Below are positions 36,165 to 48,723 of a stretch of 64,000 nucleotides of DNA, piece after piece. The position numbers were made by a program, and so were the translations under genes. Under the pieces are notes generated by a model. That model was not told the DNA's origin and did not search any database. It saw nothing but the letters and a program-made list of their open reading frames with translations. Position 1 is the stretch's first letter. Each line of letters begins with the position of its first letter. Origin of the DNA: Periplaneta americana (taxonomy: Eukaryota > Arthropoda > Insecta > Blattodea > Blattidae); assembly GCF_040183065.1 (NCBI RefSeq), contig NW_027185501.1, forward strand, positions 1,080,001 through 1,144,000. The letters are read 5' to 3'.

Positions 36165-36377
36165 CAATTTTTCCCTCGAAATTATTCAAATCAACTTTAC
36201 AGGGAGTTATACCTGAAATCTTGATTTGCATAATACACGTCACTGTTCGTTAACAGAAAACCACAATTTAAGTCACACGGAGTTAGTGTGCACTCGAAGT
36301 TGGATGCTTGACGGTTGTCAGCCCAATTTGAGTTCTGTGAATATATAGGGAAGAATTGGATCGGTGTCGGTTAGAGT

Positions 36378-36449
36378 TCCCGAGTAGCTCAGTGGTAGAG
36401 CGTTGGTACGTTAAACCAAAGGTCCCGGGTTCGATACCCGGCTCCGGAA
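36378..36449 (+). tRNA. tRNA-Asn(GUU)-like unit, consensus sequence
   Basis: The core equals the consensus with a T5 end; it duplicates the unit at 27020. The 3' spacer has a private TTTTTC for TTATTC. Confidence 0.55.
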
Positions 36450-37631
36450 CAATTTTTCCCTCGAAATTTTTCAAATCAACTTTACAGGGATTTATACCTG
36501 AAATCTTGATTTGCATAATACACGTCACTGTTCTTTAACAGAAAACCACAATTTAAGTCACACGGAGTTAGTTTGCATTCGAAGTTGGATGCTTGACGAT
36601 TGTCAGCCCACTTTGAGGTCTGTGGATACAGAGGGAAAAATTGGATTAGTGTCGGTTAGAGTTCCCGAGTAGCTCTGTGGTAGAGCGTTGGTACGTTAAA
36701 CCAAAGGTCCCGGGTTCGATACCCGGCTCCGGAACTATTTTTCCCTCGAAATTATTCAAATCAACTTTACAGGGTTTTATACCTGAAATCTTGATTTGCA
36801 TAATACACGTCACTGTTCGTTAACAGAAAACCACAATTTAAGTCACACGGAGTTAGTGTGCATTCGAAGTTGGTTGCTTGACGGTTGTCAGCCCACTTTG
36901 AGGTCTGTGGATATAGAGAAAAACATTGGATTGGTGTCGGTTAGAGTTCCCGAGTAGTTCAGTGGTAGAGCGTTGGTACGTTAAACCAAAAGTCCCTGGT
37001 TCGATACCCGGCTCCGGAACAATTTTTCCCTCGAAATTATTCAAATCAACTTTAGAGGGAGTTATACCTGAAATCTTGATTTGCATAATACACGTCACTG
37101 TTCGTTAACAGAATACCACAATTTAAGTCACACGGAGTTAGTGTGCACTCGAAGTTGGATGCTTGACGGTTGTCAGCCCACTTTGAGGTCTGTGAATATA
37201 TACGGAAAGATTGGATCGGTGTCGGTTAGAGTTCCCGAGTAGGTCAGTGGTAGAACGTTGGATGTTAAACCAAAGGTCCCGGGTTCGATAGCCAGCTCCG
37301 GAACAATTTTTCCCTCGAAATTATTCAAATCAACTTTACAGGGAGTTATACCTGAAATCTTGATTTGCACAATACACGTCACTGTTCGTTAACAGAAAAC
37401 CACAATTTAAGTCACACGGAGTTAGTGTGCACTCGAAGTTGAATGCTTGACGGTTGTCAGCGCACTTTGAGGTCTGTGGATATAGAGGGGAAAATTGGAT
37501 CGGTGTCGGTTAGAGTTCTCGAGTAGCTCAGTGTTAGAGCGTTGGTACGTTAAACCAAAGGTCCCGGGTTCGATACCCGGCAACGGAAAAAATTTTCCCT
37601 CGAAATTATTCAAATCAACTTTACAGGGATT

Positions 37632-39235
37632 TATACCTGAAATCTTGATTTGCATAATACACGTCACTGTTCGTTAACAGAAAACCACAATTTAAGTCAC
37701 ACGGAGTGTGTGTGCACTCGAAGTTGGATGCTTGACGGTTGTCAGCCCACTTTGAGGACTGTGGATATAGAGGATATATTGGATCGGTGTCGATTAGAGT
37801 TCCCGAGTAGCTCAGTGGTAGAGCGTTGGTACGTTAAACCAAAGGTCCCGGGATCGATACCCGACCACGTGGTAGAGCGTTGCTACGTTAAACCAAGGTC
37901 CCGGGTTCGATACCCGGCTCCGGAACAATTTTTCCCTCGAAATTATTCAAATCAACTTTACAGGGAGTTATACCTTAAATCTTGATTTGCATAATACACG
38001 TCACTGTTCGTTAACAGGAAACCACAATTTAAGTCACACGGAGTTAGTGTGCACTCGAAGTTGGATGCTTGACGGTTGTCAGCCCACTTTGAGGTCTGTG
38101 GATATAGAGGGAAAAATTGGATCGGTGTCGGTTAGAGTTCCCGAGTAGCTCAGTGGTAGAGCGTTGGTACGTTAAACTAAAGGTCCCGGGTTCGATACCC
38201 GGCTACGGAACAATTTTTCTCTCGAAATTATTCAAATCAACTTTACAGGGATTTATACCTGAAATCTTGATTTGCATAATACACGTCACTGTTCGTTAAC
38301 AGAAAACCATAATTTAAGTCACACGGAGTTAGTGTGCACTCGAAGTTGCATGCTTGACGGTTGACAGCCCACTTTGTGGTCTGTGGATATAGAGGGAAAA
38401 ATTGGATCGGTGTCGGTTAGAGTTCCCGAGTAGCTCAGTGGTAGAGCGTTGGTACGTAAAACCAAAGGTCCCGGGTTCGATACCCGGCTCCGGAACAATT
38501 TTTCAATCGAAATTATTCAAATCAACTTTACAGGGATTTATACCTGAAATCTTGATTTGCATAATACACGTCACTGTTCGTTAACAGTAAACCACAATTT
38601 AAGTCACACGGAGTTAGTGTGCACTCGAAGTTGGATGCTTGACGATTGTCAGCCCACTTTGAGGTCTGTGGATATAGAGGGAAAAATTGGAACGGTGTCG
38701 GTTAGAGTTCCCGAGTAGCTCAGTGGTAGAGCGTTGGTACGTTAAACCAAAGGTCCCGGGTTCGATACCCGGCTCAGGAACAATTTTTTCCAAGAAATTA
38801 TTAAAATCAACTTTACAGGGAGTTATACCTGAAATCTTGATACACGTCACTGTCGTTAACAGAAAACCACAATTTAAATCACACGGAATTAGTGTGCACT
38901 CGAAGTTGGATGCTTGTCGGTTGTCAGCCCACTTTGAGGTCTGTGGATATAGAGGGAGAAATTGGATCGGTGTCGGATAGAGTTCCCGACTAGCTCAGTC
39001 GTAGAGCGTTGGTACGTTAAACCAAAGGTCCCGGGTTCGATACCCGGCTCCGGAACAATTTTTCCCTCGAAATTATTCAAATCAACTTTACAGGGAGTTA
39101 TACCTGAAATCTTGATTTGCGTAATATACGTCAATGTTCGTTAACAGAAAACCACAATTTAAGTCACACGGAATTAGTGTGCACTCGAAGTTGCATGCTT
39201 GACGGTTGTCAGCCCACTTTGAGGTCTGTGGATAT
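37632..39235 (+). repeat. Segmental duplication C, copy 2
   Basis: Partner of 30312-31915. It includes the TTTTTTCCAAG terminator region and the 9-bp spacer deletion of the core-38709 monomer. Confidence 0.75.
37801..37925 (+). tRNA. Dimeric tRNA-like unit, type c
   Basis: Duplicate of 30481; both are followed by TACCTTAAATC in the 3' spacer. Confidence 0.55.
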
Positions 39236-40407
39236 AGAGGGAAAAATTGGATCGGTGTCGGTTAGAGTTTCCGAGTAGCTCAGTGGTAGAGCGTTGGTAC
39301 GTTAAGCCAAAGGTCCCGGGTTCGATGCCCGGCTCCGGATCAATTTTTCCCTCGAAATTATTCAAATCGTCTTTACAGGGAGTTATACCTGAAATCTTGA
39401 TTTGCATAATACACGTCACTGTTCGTTAACAGAAAACCACAATTTAACTCACACGGAGTTAGTGTGCACTCGAAGATGCATGATTGACGGTTGTCAGCCC
39501 ACTTTGAGGCCTGTCTATATGGAGGAAAAAATTGGATCGGTGTCGGTTAGAGTTCCCGAGTAGCACAGTCGTAGAGCGTTGGTACGTTATACCAAAGGTC
39601 CCGGGTTAGATACCCGGCTCCGGAACAATTTTTCCCTCGAAATTATTCTAATCAACTTTACAGGGAAGTATACCTGAAATATTGATTTGCATAATACACG
39701 TCACTGTTCGTTAACAGAAAACCACAATTTAAGTCACACGGAGTTAGTGTTCACTCGAAGTTGCATGCTTGACGGTTGTCAGCCCACTTTGAGGTCTGTG
39801 GATATAGAGGGCAAAATTGGATCGGTGTCGGTTAGAGTTCCCGAGTAGCTCAGTGGTAGAGCGTTGGTACGTTAAGCCAAAGGTCCCGGGTTCGATACCC
39901 GGCTCCGGAACAATTTTTCCCTCTAAATTATTCAAATCAACTTTACAGGGAGTTATACCTGAAATCTTGATTTGCATAATACACGTCACTGTTCGTTAAC
40001 AGAAAACCACAATTTAAGTCACACGGAGTTAGTGTGCACTCGAAGTTGCATGCTTGACGGTTGTCAGCCCACTTAGAGGCCTGTGTATATGGAGGGAAAA
40101 ATTGGATCGGTGTCGGTTAGAGTTCCCGAGTAGCTCAGTGGTAGAGCGTTAGTACGTTAAACCAAAGGTCCCGGGTTCGAAACCCGGCTCCGGAAGAATT
40201 TTTCCATCGAAATTATTGAAATCGACTTTGCAGGGAGTTATACCTGAAATCGAGATTTGCATAATACACGTCACTGTTCGTTAACAGAAAACCACAATTT
40301 AAGTCACATGGAGTTAGTGTGCACTCGAAGTTGAATGCTTGACGATTGTCAGCCCACTTTGAGGTCTGTGGATATAGAGGAAATATTGGATCTGTGTCGG
40401 TTAGAGT

Positions 40408-40533
40408 TCCCGAGTAGCTCAAGGGTAGAGCGTTGGTACGTTAAACCAAAGGCCCCGGGATCGACACCCGGCCCCGTGGTAGTGCGTTGCTACGTTAAAC
40501 CAAAGGTCCCGGGTTCGATACCCGGCTCCGGAA
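40408..40533 (+). tRNA. Dimeric tRNA-like unit, type a
   Basis: D loop TCAAGGGTA and GGCCCCGGG in the first T arm. It begins an L0-L1-L2-L3-L7-L8-L9 run. Confidence 0.6.
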
Positions 40534-40746
40534 CAATTTTTCCCTCGAAATTATTCAAATCAACTTTACAGTTAGTTATTCCCGAAATCTTGATTTGCAT
40601 AATACACGTCACTGTTCGTTAACAGAAAACCACAATTTAAGTCACACGGAGTTAGTGTGCACTCGAATTTGGATGCTTCACAGTTGTCAGCCCACTTTGA
40701 GCTCTGTGGATATAGAGGGAAAAATTGGATCGGTGTCGGTTAGAGT

Positions 40747-40818
40747 TCCCGAGTAGCTCAGTGGTAGAGCGTTGGTACGTTAAACCAAAGGTCCCGGGTT
40801 CGATACCCGGCTCCGGAA
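40747..40818 (+). tRNA. tRNA-Asn(GUU)-like unit, L1 subfamily, consensus core
   Basis: The core equals the consensus and the end is TAATTTTT. The 5' spacer has the L1 markers GCTTCACAG and GAGCTC. It follows the dimer at 40408. Confidence 0.55.
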
Positions 40819-42453
40819 TAATTTTTCCCTCGAAATTATTCAAATCAACTTTACAGGGAGTTATACCTGAAATCTTGATTTGCATAATACACGTCACTGT
40901 TCGTTAACAGAAAACTACAATTTAAGTCACACGGAGTTAGTGTGCACTCGAAGTTGGATGCTTGTCGGTTGTCAGCCCACTTTGAGGTCTGTGGATATAG
41001 AGGGAAAAATTGGATCGGTGTCGGTTAGAGTTCCCGAGTAGCTCAGTGGTAGAGCGTAGGTACGTTAAACCAAATGTCCCGGGTACGATACACGGCTCCG
41101 GAACAATTTTTCCCACGAAATTATTCAAATCAGCTTTACAGGGAGTTATACCTGAAATCATGATTTGCATAATACACGTCACTGTTCGTTAACAGACAAC
41201 CACAATTTAAGTCACACGGAGTTAGTGTGCACTCGATGTTGATGCTTGACGGTTGTCAGCCCAATTTGAGGTCTGTGCATAAAGAGGGAAAAATTGGATC
41301 GGTGTCGTTTAGAGTTCCCGAGTAGCTCAGTGGTAGAGCGCTGGTACGTTAAACCAAAGGTCCCGGGTGCGATACCCGGCTCCGGAACAATTTTTCCCTC
41401 GAAATTATTCAAATCAACTTTACGGGGAGTTATATCTGAAATCTTGATTTGCATAATACACGTCACTGTTCGTTAACAGAAAACCACATTTTAAGTCACA
41501 CGGAGTTAGTGTGCACTCGAAGTTGGATGCTTGACGGTTGTCAGCCCACTTTGAGGTCTGTGGATATAGAGGGAAAATTGGATCGGTGTCGGTTAGAGTT
41601 CCCGACTAGCTCAGTGGTAGAGCGTTGGTATGTTAAACGACAGGTCCCGAGTTCGATACCACGCTCAGGAACAATTTTTCCCTCGAAATTATCAAATCAA
41701 CTTTACAGGGAGTTATACCTGAAATCTTGATTTGCATAATACACGTCACTGTTCGTTAAAAGAAAACCACAATTTAAGTCACACGGAGTTAGTGTGCACT
41801 CGAAGTTGGATGCTTGACTGTTGTCAGCCCAATTTGATTTCTGTGAATATAGAGGGAAACATTGGATCGGTGTCGGTTAGAGTTCCCGAATAGCTCAGTG
41901 GTAGAGCGTTGGTACGTTAAACCAAAGGTCCCGGGTTCGATAACCGCCTCCGGAACAATTTTTCCCTCGAAATTATTCAAATCAACTTTATAGGGAGTTA
42001 TACCTGAAATCGAGATTTGCATAATACACGTCACTGTTCGTTAACAGAAAACCACAATTTAAGTCACACGGAGTTAGTGTGCACACGAAGTTGGATGCTT
42101 GACGGTTGTCAGCCCAATTTGAGGTCTGTGGATATAGAAGGAAAACTTTGGATCGGTGTCGGTTAGAGTTCCCGAGTAGCTCAGTGGTAGAGCGTTGGTC
42201 CGTTAAACCAAAGGACCCGGCTTCGATATCCGGCTCCGGAACAATTTTTCCCTCGAAATTATTCAAATCAACTTTACAGGGATTTATACCTGAAATCTTG
42301 ATTTGCATAATACACGTCACTGTTCGTTAACAGAAAACCACAATTTAAGTCACACGGAGTTAGTGTGCACTCGAAGTTGAATGCTTGACGATTGTCAGCC
42401 CACTTTGAGGTCTGTGGATATAGAGGAAATATTGGATATGTGTCGGTTAGAGT

Positions 42454-42579
42454 TCCCGAGTAGCTCAGGGGTAGAGCGTTGGTACGTTAAACCAAAGGCC
42501 CCGGGATCGACACCCGGCCCCGTGGTAGTGCGTTGCTACGTTAAACCAAAGGTCCCGGGTTCGATACCCGGCTCCGGAA
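42454..42579 (+). tRNA. Dimeric tRNA-like unit, type a
   Basis: GGATATGTG in the 5' flank is shared with the dimer at 1945. It is followed by two L5-type units in a row. Confidence 0.6.
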
Positions 42580-43646
42580 CAATTTTTCCCTCGATATTAT
42601 TCAAATCAACTTTACAGTTATTTATTCCCGAAATCTTGATTTGCATAATACACGTCACTGTTCGTTAACAGAAAACCACAATTTAATTCACACGGAGTTA
42701 GTGTGCACTCGAAGTTGGATGCTAGACGGTTGTCAGCCCACTTCGAGTTCTATGGATACAGAGGGAAAAATTGGATCGGTGTCGGTTAGAGTTCCCGAGT
42801 AGCTCAGTGGTAGAGCGTTGGTACGTTAAACCAAAGGTCCCGGGTTCGAACTCGGCTCCGGAAAAATTTTTCCCTCGAAATTATTCAAATCAACTTTACA
42901 GGGATTTATACCTGAAATCTTGATTTGCATAATACACGTCACTGTTCGTTAACAGAAAACTACAATTTAAGTCACACGGAGTTAGTGTGCACTCGAAGTT
43001 GGATGGTTGACGGTTGTCAGCCCACTTCGAGTACTATGGATACAGAGGGAAAAATTGGATTGGTGTCGGTTAGAGTTCCCGAGTAGCTCAGTGGTAGAGC
43101 GTTGGTACGTTAAACCAAAGGTCCCGGGTTCGATACTCGGCTCCGGAAAAATTTTTCCCTCGAAATTATTCAAATCAACTTTACAGGGAGTTATACCTGA
43201 AATCTTGATTTGCATAATACACGTCACTGTTCGTTAACAGAAAACTACAATTTAAGTCACACGGAGTTAGTGTGCACTCGAAGTTGGATGCTTGACGGTT
43301 GTCAGCCCAATTTGAGGTCTGTGGATATAGAGGGAAAAATTGGATCGGTGTCGGTTAGAGTTCCCGAGTAGCTCAGTGGTAGAGCGTTAGTACGTTAAAC
43401 CAAAGGTCCCGGGTCGATACCCGGCTCCGGAACAATTTTTTCCCTAGAAATTATTCAAAACAACTTTACAGGGATTTATATCTGAAATCTTGATTTGCAC
43501 AATACACGTCACTGTTCGTTAACAGAAAACCACAATTTAAGTCACACGGAGTTAGTGTGCACTCGTAGTTGGATGCTTCACGGTTGTCAGCCCACTTTGA
43601 GCTCTGTGGATGTAGAGGGAAAAATTGGATCGGTGTCGGTTAGAGT

Positions 43647-43718
43647 TCCCGAGTAGCTCAGTGGTAGAGCGTTGGTACGTTAAACCAAAGGTCCCGGGTT
43701 CGATACCCGGCTCCGGAA
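43647..43718 (+). tRNA. tRNA-Asn(GUU)-like unit, L1 subfamily out of order
   Basis: The core equals the consensus. It is an L1-type monomer but follows an L6-type one (43362) instead of a dimer, which breaks the usual order. Confidence 0.55.
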
Positions 43719-45923
43719 TAATTTTTCCCTCGAAATTATTCAAATCAACTTTACAGGGAGTTATACCAGAAATCTTGATTTGCATAATACACGTCACTGT
43801 TCGTTAACAGAAAACCACAATTTAATTCACACGGAGTTAGTGTGCACTCGAAGTTGGATGCTAGACGGTTGTCAGCCCACTTCGAGTTCTATGGATACAG
43901 AGGGAAAAATTGGATCGGTGTCGGTTAGAGTTCCCGAGTAGCTCAGTGGTAGAGCGTTGGTACGTTAAACCAAAGGTCCCGGGTTCGATACCGGGCTCCG
44001 GAACAATTATTCCCTCGAAATTATTCAAATCAACTTTACAGGCAGTTATATCTGAAATCTTGATTTGCATAATACACGTCACTTTTCGTTAACAGAAAAC
44101 CACAATTTAAGTGACACGGAGTTAGTGTGCACTCGAAGTTGGATGCTTGACGGTTGTCAGCCCACTTTGAAGTCTGTGGATATAGAGGGAAAAATGGGAT
44201 CGGCGTCGGTTTGAGTTCCCGAGTAGCTCAGTGGTAGGGCGTTGGTACGTTAAACCAAAGGCCCTGGGTTCGATACCCGGCCACGGAACAATTTTTCCCT
44301 CGAAATTATTCAAATCAACTTTACAGGGAGTTATACTTGAAATCTTGATTTGCATAATACACGTTACTGTTCGTTAACAGAAAACCACAATTTAAGTCAC
44401 ACGGAGTTAGTGTGCACTCGAAGTTGGATGCTTGACGGTTGTCAGCCCACTTCGAGTTCTGTGGATACAGAGGGAAAAATTGGATCGGTGTTGGTTAGAG
44501 TTCCCGAGTAGCTCAGTGGTAGAGCGTTGGTACGTTAAACCAAAGTTCCCGGGTTCGATACTCGGCTCCGGAAAAATTTTTCCCTCGAAATTATTCAAAT
44601 CAACTTTACAGGGAGTTATACCTGAAATCTTGATTTGCATAATACACGTCACTGTTCGTTAACAGAAAACTACAATTTAAGTCACACGGAGTTAGTGTGC
44701 ACTCGAAGTTTGATGCTTGACGGTTGTCAGCCCAATTTGAGGTCTGTGGATATAGAGGGAAAAATTGGAGCGGAGTCGGTTAGAGTTCCCGAGTAGCTCA
44801 GTGGTAGAGCGTTAGTACGTTAAACCAAAGGTCCCGGGTTCGATACCCGGCTCCGGAACAATTTTTCCCTCGAAATTATTCAAATCAACTTTACAGGGAG
44901 TTATATCTGAAATCTTGATTTGCATAATACACGTCACTGTTCGTTAACAGAAAACCACAATTTAAGTCACACGGAGTTAGTGTGCACTCGAAGTTGGATG
45001 CTTGACGGTTGTCAGCCCACTTTGAGTTCTGTGGATATAGAGGGAAAATTGGATCGGTGTCGGTTAGAGTTCCCGACTAGCTCAGTGGTAGAGCGTTGGT
45101 ATGTTAAACGACAGGTCCCGAGTTCGATACTACGCTCAGGAACAATTTTTCCCTCGAAATTATCAAATCAACTTTACAGGGAGTTATACCTGAAATCTTG
45201 ATTTGCATAATACACGTCACTGTTCGTTAACAGAAAACCACAATTTAAGTCACACGGAGTTAGTGTGCACTCGAAGTTGGATGCTTGACTGTTGTCAGCC
45301 CAATTCGAGGTCTGTGGATATAGAGGGAAAAATTGGATCGGTGTCGGTTAGAGTTCCCGAGTAGCTCAGTGGTAGAGCGTTGGTACGTTAAACCAAAGGT
45401 CCCGGGTTCGATAACCGCCTCCGGAACAATTTTTCCCTCGAAATTATTCAAATCAACTTTATAGGGAGTTATACCTGAAATCGAGATTTGCATAATACAC
45501 GTCACTGTTCGTTAACAGAAAACCACAATTTAAGTCACACGGAGTTAGTGTGCACACGAAGTTGGATGCTTGACGGTTGTCAGCCCAATTTGAGGTCTGT
45601 GGATATAGAAGGAAAAATTGGATCGGTGTCGGTTAGAGTTCCCGAGTAGCTCAGTGGTAGAGCGTTGGTCCGTTAAACCAAAGGACCCGGCTTCGTTATC
45701 CGGCTCCGGAACAATTTTTCCCTCGAAATTATTCAAATCAACTTTACAGGGAGTTATACCTGAAATCTTGATTTGCATAATACACGTCACTGTTCGTTAA
45801 CAGAAAACCACAATTTAAGTCACACGGAGTTAGTGTGCACTCGAAGTTGAATGCTTGACGATTGTCAGCCCACTTTGAGGTCTGTGGATATAGAGGAAAT
45901 ATTGGATCTGTGTCGGTTAGAGT

Positions 45924-46049
45924 TCCCGAGTAGCTCAGCGGTAGAGCGTTGGTACGTTAAACCAAAGGCCCCGGGATCGACACCCGGCCCCGTGGTAGTG
46001 CGTTGCTACGTTAAACCAAAGGTCCCGGGTTCGATACCCGGCTCCGGAA
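45924..46049 (+). tRNA. Dimeric tRNA-like unit, type a
   Basis: D loop TCAGCGGTA. It begins the most complete L run (L0 to L8). Confidence 0.6.
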
Positions 46050-48723
46050 CAATTTTTCCCTCGAAATTATTCAAATCAACTTTACAGTTAGTTATTCCCG
46101 AAATCTTGATTTGCATAAAACACGTCACTGTTCGTTAACAGAAAACCACAATTTAAGTCACACGGAGTTAGTGTGCACTCGAATTTGGATGCTTCACGGT
46201 TGTCAGCCCACTTTGAGCTCTGTGGATATAGAGGGAAAAATTGGATCGGTGTCGGTTAGAGTTCCCGAGTAGCTCAGTGGTAGAGCGTTGGTACGTTAAA
46301 CCAAATGTCCCGGGTTCGATACCCGGCTCCGGAATAATTTTTCCCTCGAAATTATTCAAATCAACTTTACAGGGAGTTATACCTGAAATCTTGATTTGCA
46401 TAATACACGTCACTGTTCGTTAACAGAAAACCATAATTTAAGTCACACGGAGTTAGTGTGCACTCGAAGTTGGATAATTGTCGGTTGTCAGCCCACTTTG
46501 AGGTCTGTGGATATAGAGGGAAAAATTGGATCGGTGTCGGTTAGAGTTCCCGAGTAGCTCAGTGCTAGAGCGTAGGTACGTTAAACCAAATGTCCCGGGT
46601 ACGATACCCGGCTCCGAAACAATTTTTCCCACGAAATTATTCAAATCAGCTTTACAGGGAGTTATACCTGAAATCATGATTTGCATAATACACGTCACTG
46701 TTCGTTAACAGACAACCACATTTTAAGTCACACGGAGTTAGTGTGCACTCGATGTTGGATGCTTGACGGTTGTCAGCCCAATTTGAGGTCTGTGGATATA
46801 GAGGGAAAAATTGGATCGGTGTTGTTTAGAGTTCCCGAGTAGGTCAGTGGTAGAGCGCTGGTACGTTAAACCAAAGGTCCCGGGTTCGATACCCGGCTCC
46901 GGAACAATTTTTCCCTCGAAATCATTCAAATCATCTTTACAGGCAGTTATATCTGAAATCTTGATTTGCATAATACACGTCACTTTTCGTTAACAGAAAA
47001 CCACAATTTAAGTCACACGGAGTTAGTGTGCACTCGAAGTTGGATGCTTGACGGTTGTCAGCCCACTTTGATGTCTGTGGATATAGAGGGAAAAATTGGA
47101 TCGGCGTCGATTAGAGTTCCCGATTAGCTCAGTGGCAGGCCGTTGGTACGTTAAACCAAAGGCCCTGGGTTCGATACCCGGCCACGGAAAAATTTTTCCC
47201 TCGAAATTATTCAAATCAACTTTACAGGGAGTTATACCTGAAATCTTGATTTGCATAATACACGTTACTGTTCGTTAACAGAAAACCACAATTTAATTCA
47301 CACGGAGTTAGTGTGCACTCGAAGTTGGATGCTTGACGGTTGTCAGCCCACTTCGAGTTCTATGGATACAGAGGGAAAAATTGGATCGGTGTCGGTTAGA
47401 GTTCCCGAGTAGCTCAGTGGTAGAGCGTTGGTACGTTAAACCAAAGGCCCCGGGTTCGATACTCGGCTCCGGAAAAATTTTTCCCTCGAAATTATTCAAA
47501 TCAACTTTACAGGGATTTATACCTGAAATCTTTATTTCCATAATACACGTCACTGTTCGTTAACAGAAAACTACAATTTAAGTCACACGGAGTTAGTGTG
47601 CACTCGAAGTTGGATGCTTGACGGTTGTCAGCCCAATTTGAGGTCTGTGGATATAGAGGGAAAAATTGGATCGGTGTCGGTTAGAGTTCCCGAGTAGCTC
47701 AGTGGTAGAGCGTTAGTACGTTAAACCAAAAGTCCCGGGTTCGATACCCGGCTCCGGAACAATTTTTCCCTCGAAATTATTCAAATCAACTTTACAGGGA
47801 TTTATATCTGAAATCTTGATTTGCATAATACACGTCACTGTTCGTTAACAGAAAACCACAATTTAAGTCACACGGAGTTAGTGTGCACTCGAAGTTGGAT
47901 GCTTGACGGTTGTCAGCCCACTTTGAGGTCTGTGGATATAGAGGGAAAATTGGATCGGTGTCGGTTAGATTTCCCGACTAGCTCAGTGGTAGAGCGTTGG
48001 TATGTTAAACGAAAGGTCCCGAGTTCGATACCAGGCTCAGGAACAATTTTTCCCTCGAAATTATTCAAATCAACTTTACAGGGAGTTATACCTGAAATCT
48101 TGATTAGCATAATACACGTCACTGTTCGTTAACAGAAAACCACAATTTAAGTCACACGGAGTTAGTGTGCACTTGAAGGTGGATGCTTGACTGTTGTCAG
48201 CCCAATTTGAGGTCTGTGGATATAGAGGGAAAAATTGGATGGGTGTCGGTTAGAGTTCCCGAATAGCTCAGTGGTAGAGCGTTGGTACGTTACACCAAAG
48301 GTCCCGGGTTCGATAACCGCCTCCGGAACAATTTTTGCCTCGAAATTATTCAAATCAACTTTATAGGTAGTTATACCTGAAATCGAGATTTGCATAATAC
48401 ACGTCACTGTTCGTTAACAGAAAACCACAATTTAAGTCACACGGAGTTAGTGTGCACTTGATGTTGGATGCCTGACGGTTGTCACCCCAATTTGAGATCT
48501 GTGGATATAGAGGGAAAAATTGGATCTGTGTCGGTTAGAGTTCCCGAGTAGCTCAGTGGTAGAGCGTTGGTACGTTAAACCAAAGGCCCCGGGTTCGATA
48601 CTCGGCTCCGGAAAAATTTTTCCCTCGAAATTATTCAAATCAACTTTACAGGGATTTATACCTGAAATCTTTATTTCCATAATACACGTCACTGTTCGTT
48701 AACAGAAAACTACAATTTAAGTC

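Larger units (their letters stand above)
31913..37693 (+). repeat. Segmental duplication B, copy 2 (~5.8 kb)
   Basis: Partner of 22555-28050, longer by one monomer. Example differences: GGAACGTT for GGAACATT near 32882, TTTTTC for TTATTC near 34654 and 36470, and GTTAATAG for GTTAACAG near 33581. Confidence 0.8.
20351..40250 (+). repeat. Block N: N-type repeat with large recent duplications, 68 units
   Basis: Cores start at 20499*, 20837, 21121, 21405*, 21735, 22019, 22304, 22590, 22875, 23159*, 23497, 23782, 24067, 24352, 24637, 24921, 25206, 25490*, 25829, 26114, 26398, 26682*, 27020, 27305, 27590, 27874, 28159, 28443, 28727*, 29057, 29342, 29627, 29913, 30197, 30481*, 30819, 31104, 31389, 31664, 31948, 32233, 32517*, 32855, 33140, 33425, 33710, 33995, 34279, 34564, 34848*, 35187, 35472, 35756, 36040*, 36378, 36663, 36948, 37233, 37517, 37801*, 38139, 38424, 38709, 38984, 39269, 39554, 39839 and 40124 (asterisk = dimeric). 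N markers include GTTGCATGC in the 5' spacer, loss of 9 bp around ATTTGCAT in four monomers, and dimers with CCGACCACG linkers. Confidence 0.85.
40251..48710 (+). repeat. Block L2: L-type higher-order repeat, 29 units
   Basis: Cores start at 40408*, 40747, 41032, 41316, 41600, 41884, 42170, 42454*, 42793, 43077, 43362, 43647, 43932, 44217, 44502, 44787, 45071, 45355, 45640, 45924*, 46263, 46548, 46833, 47118, 47403, 47688, 47972, 48257 and 48542 (asterisk = dimeric). The run from 45924 reads L0-L1-L2-L3-L4-L5-L6-L7-L8 without a gap and is the most complete copy of the ten-member order. The run from 40408 lacks L4-L6. The run from 42454 has L5 twice, an out-of-order L1 at 43647, then an L5/L3 hybrid followed by L4 to L9. 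Confidence 0.85.
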
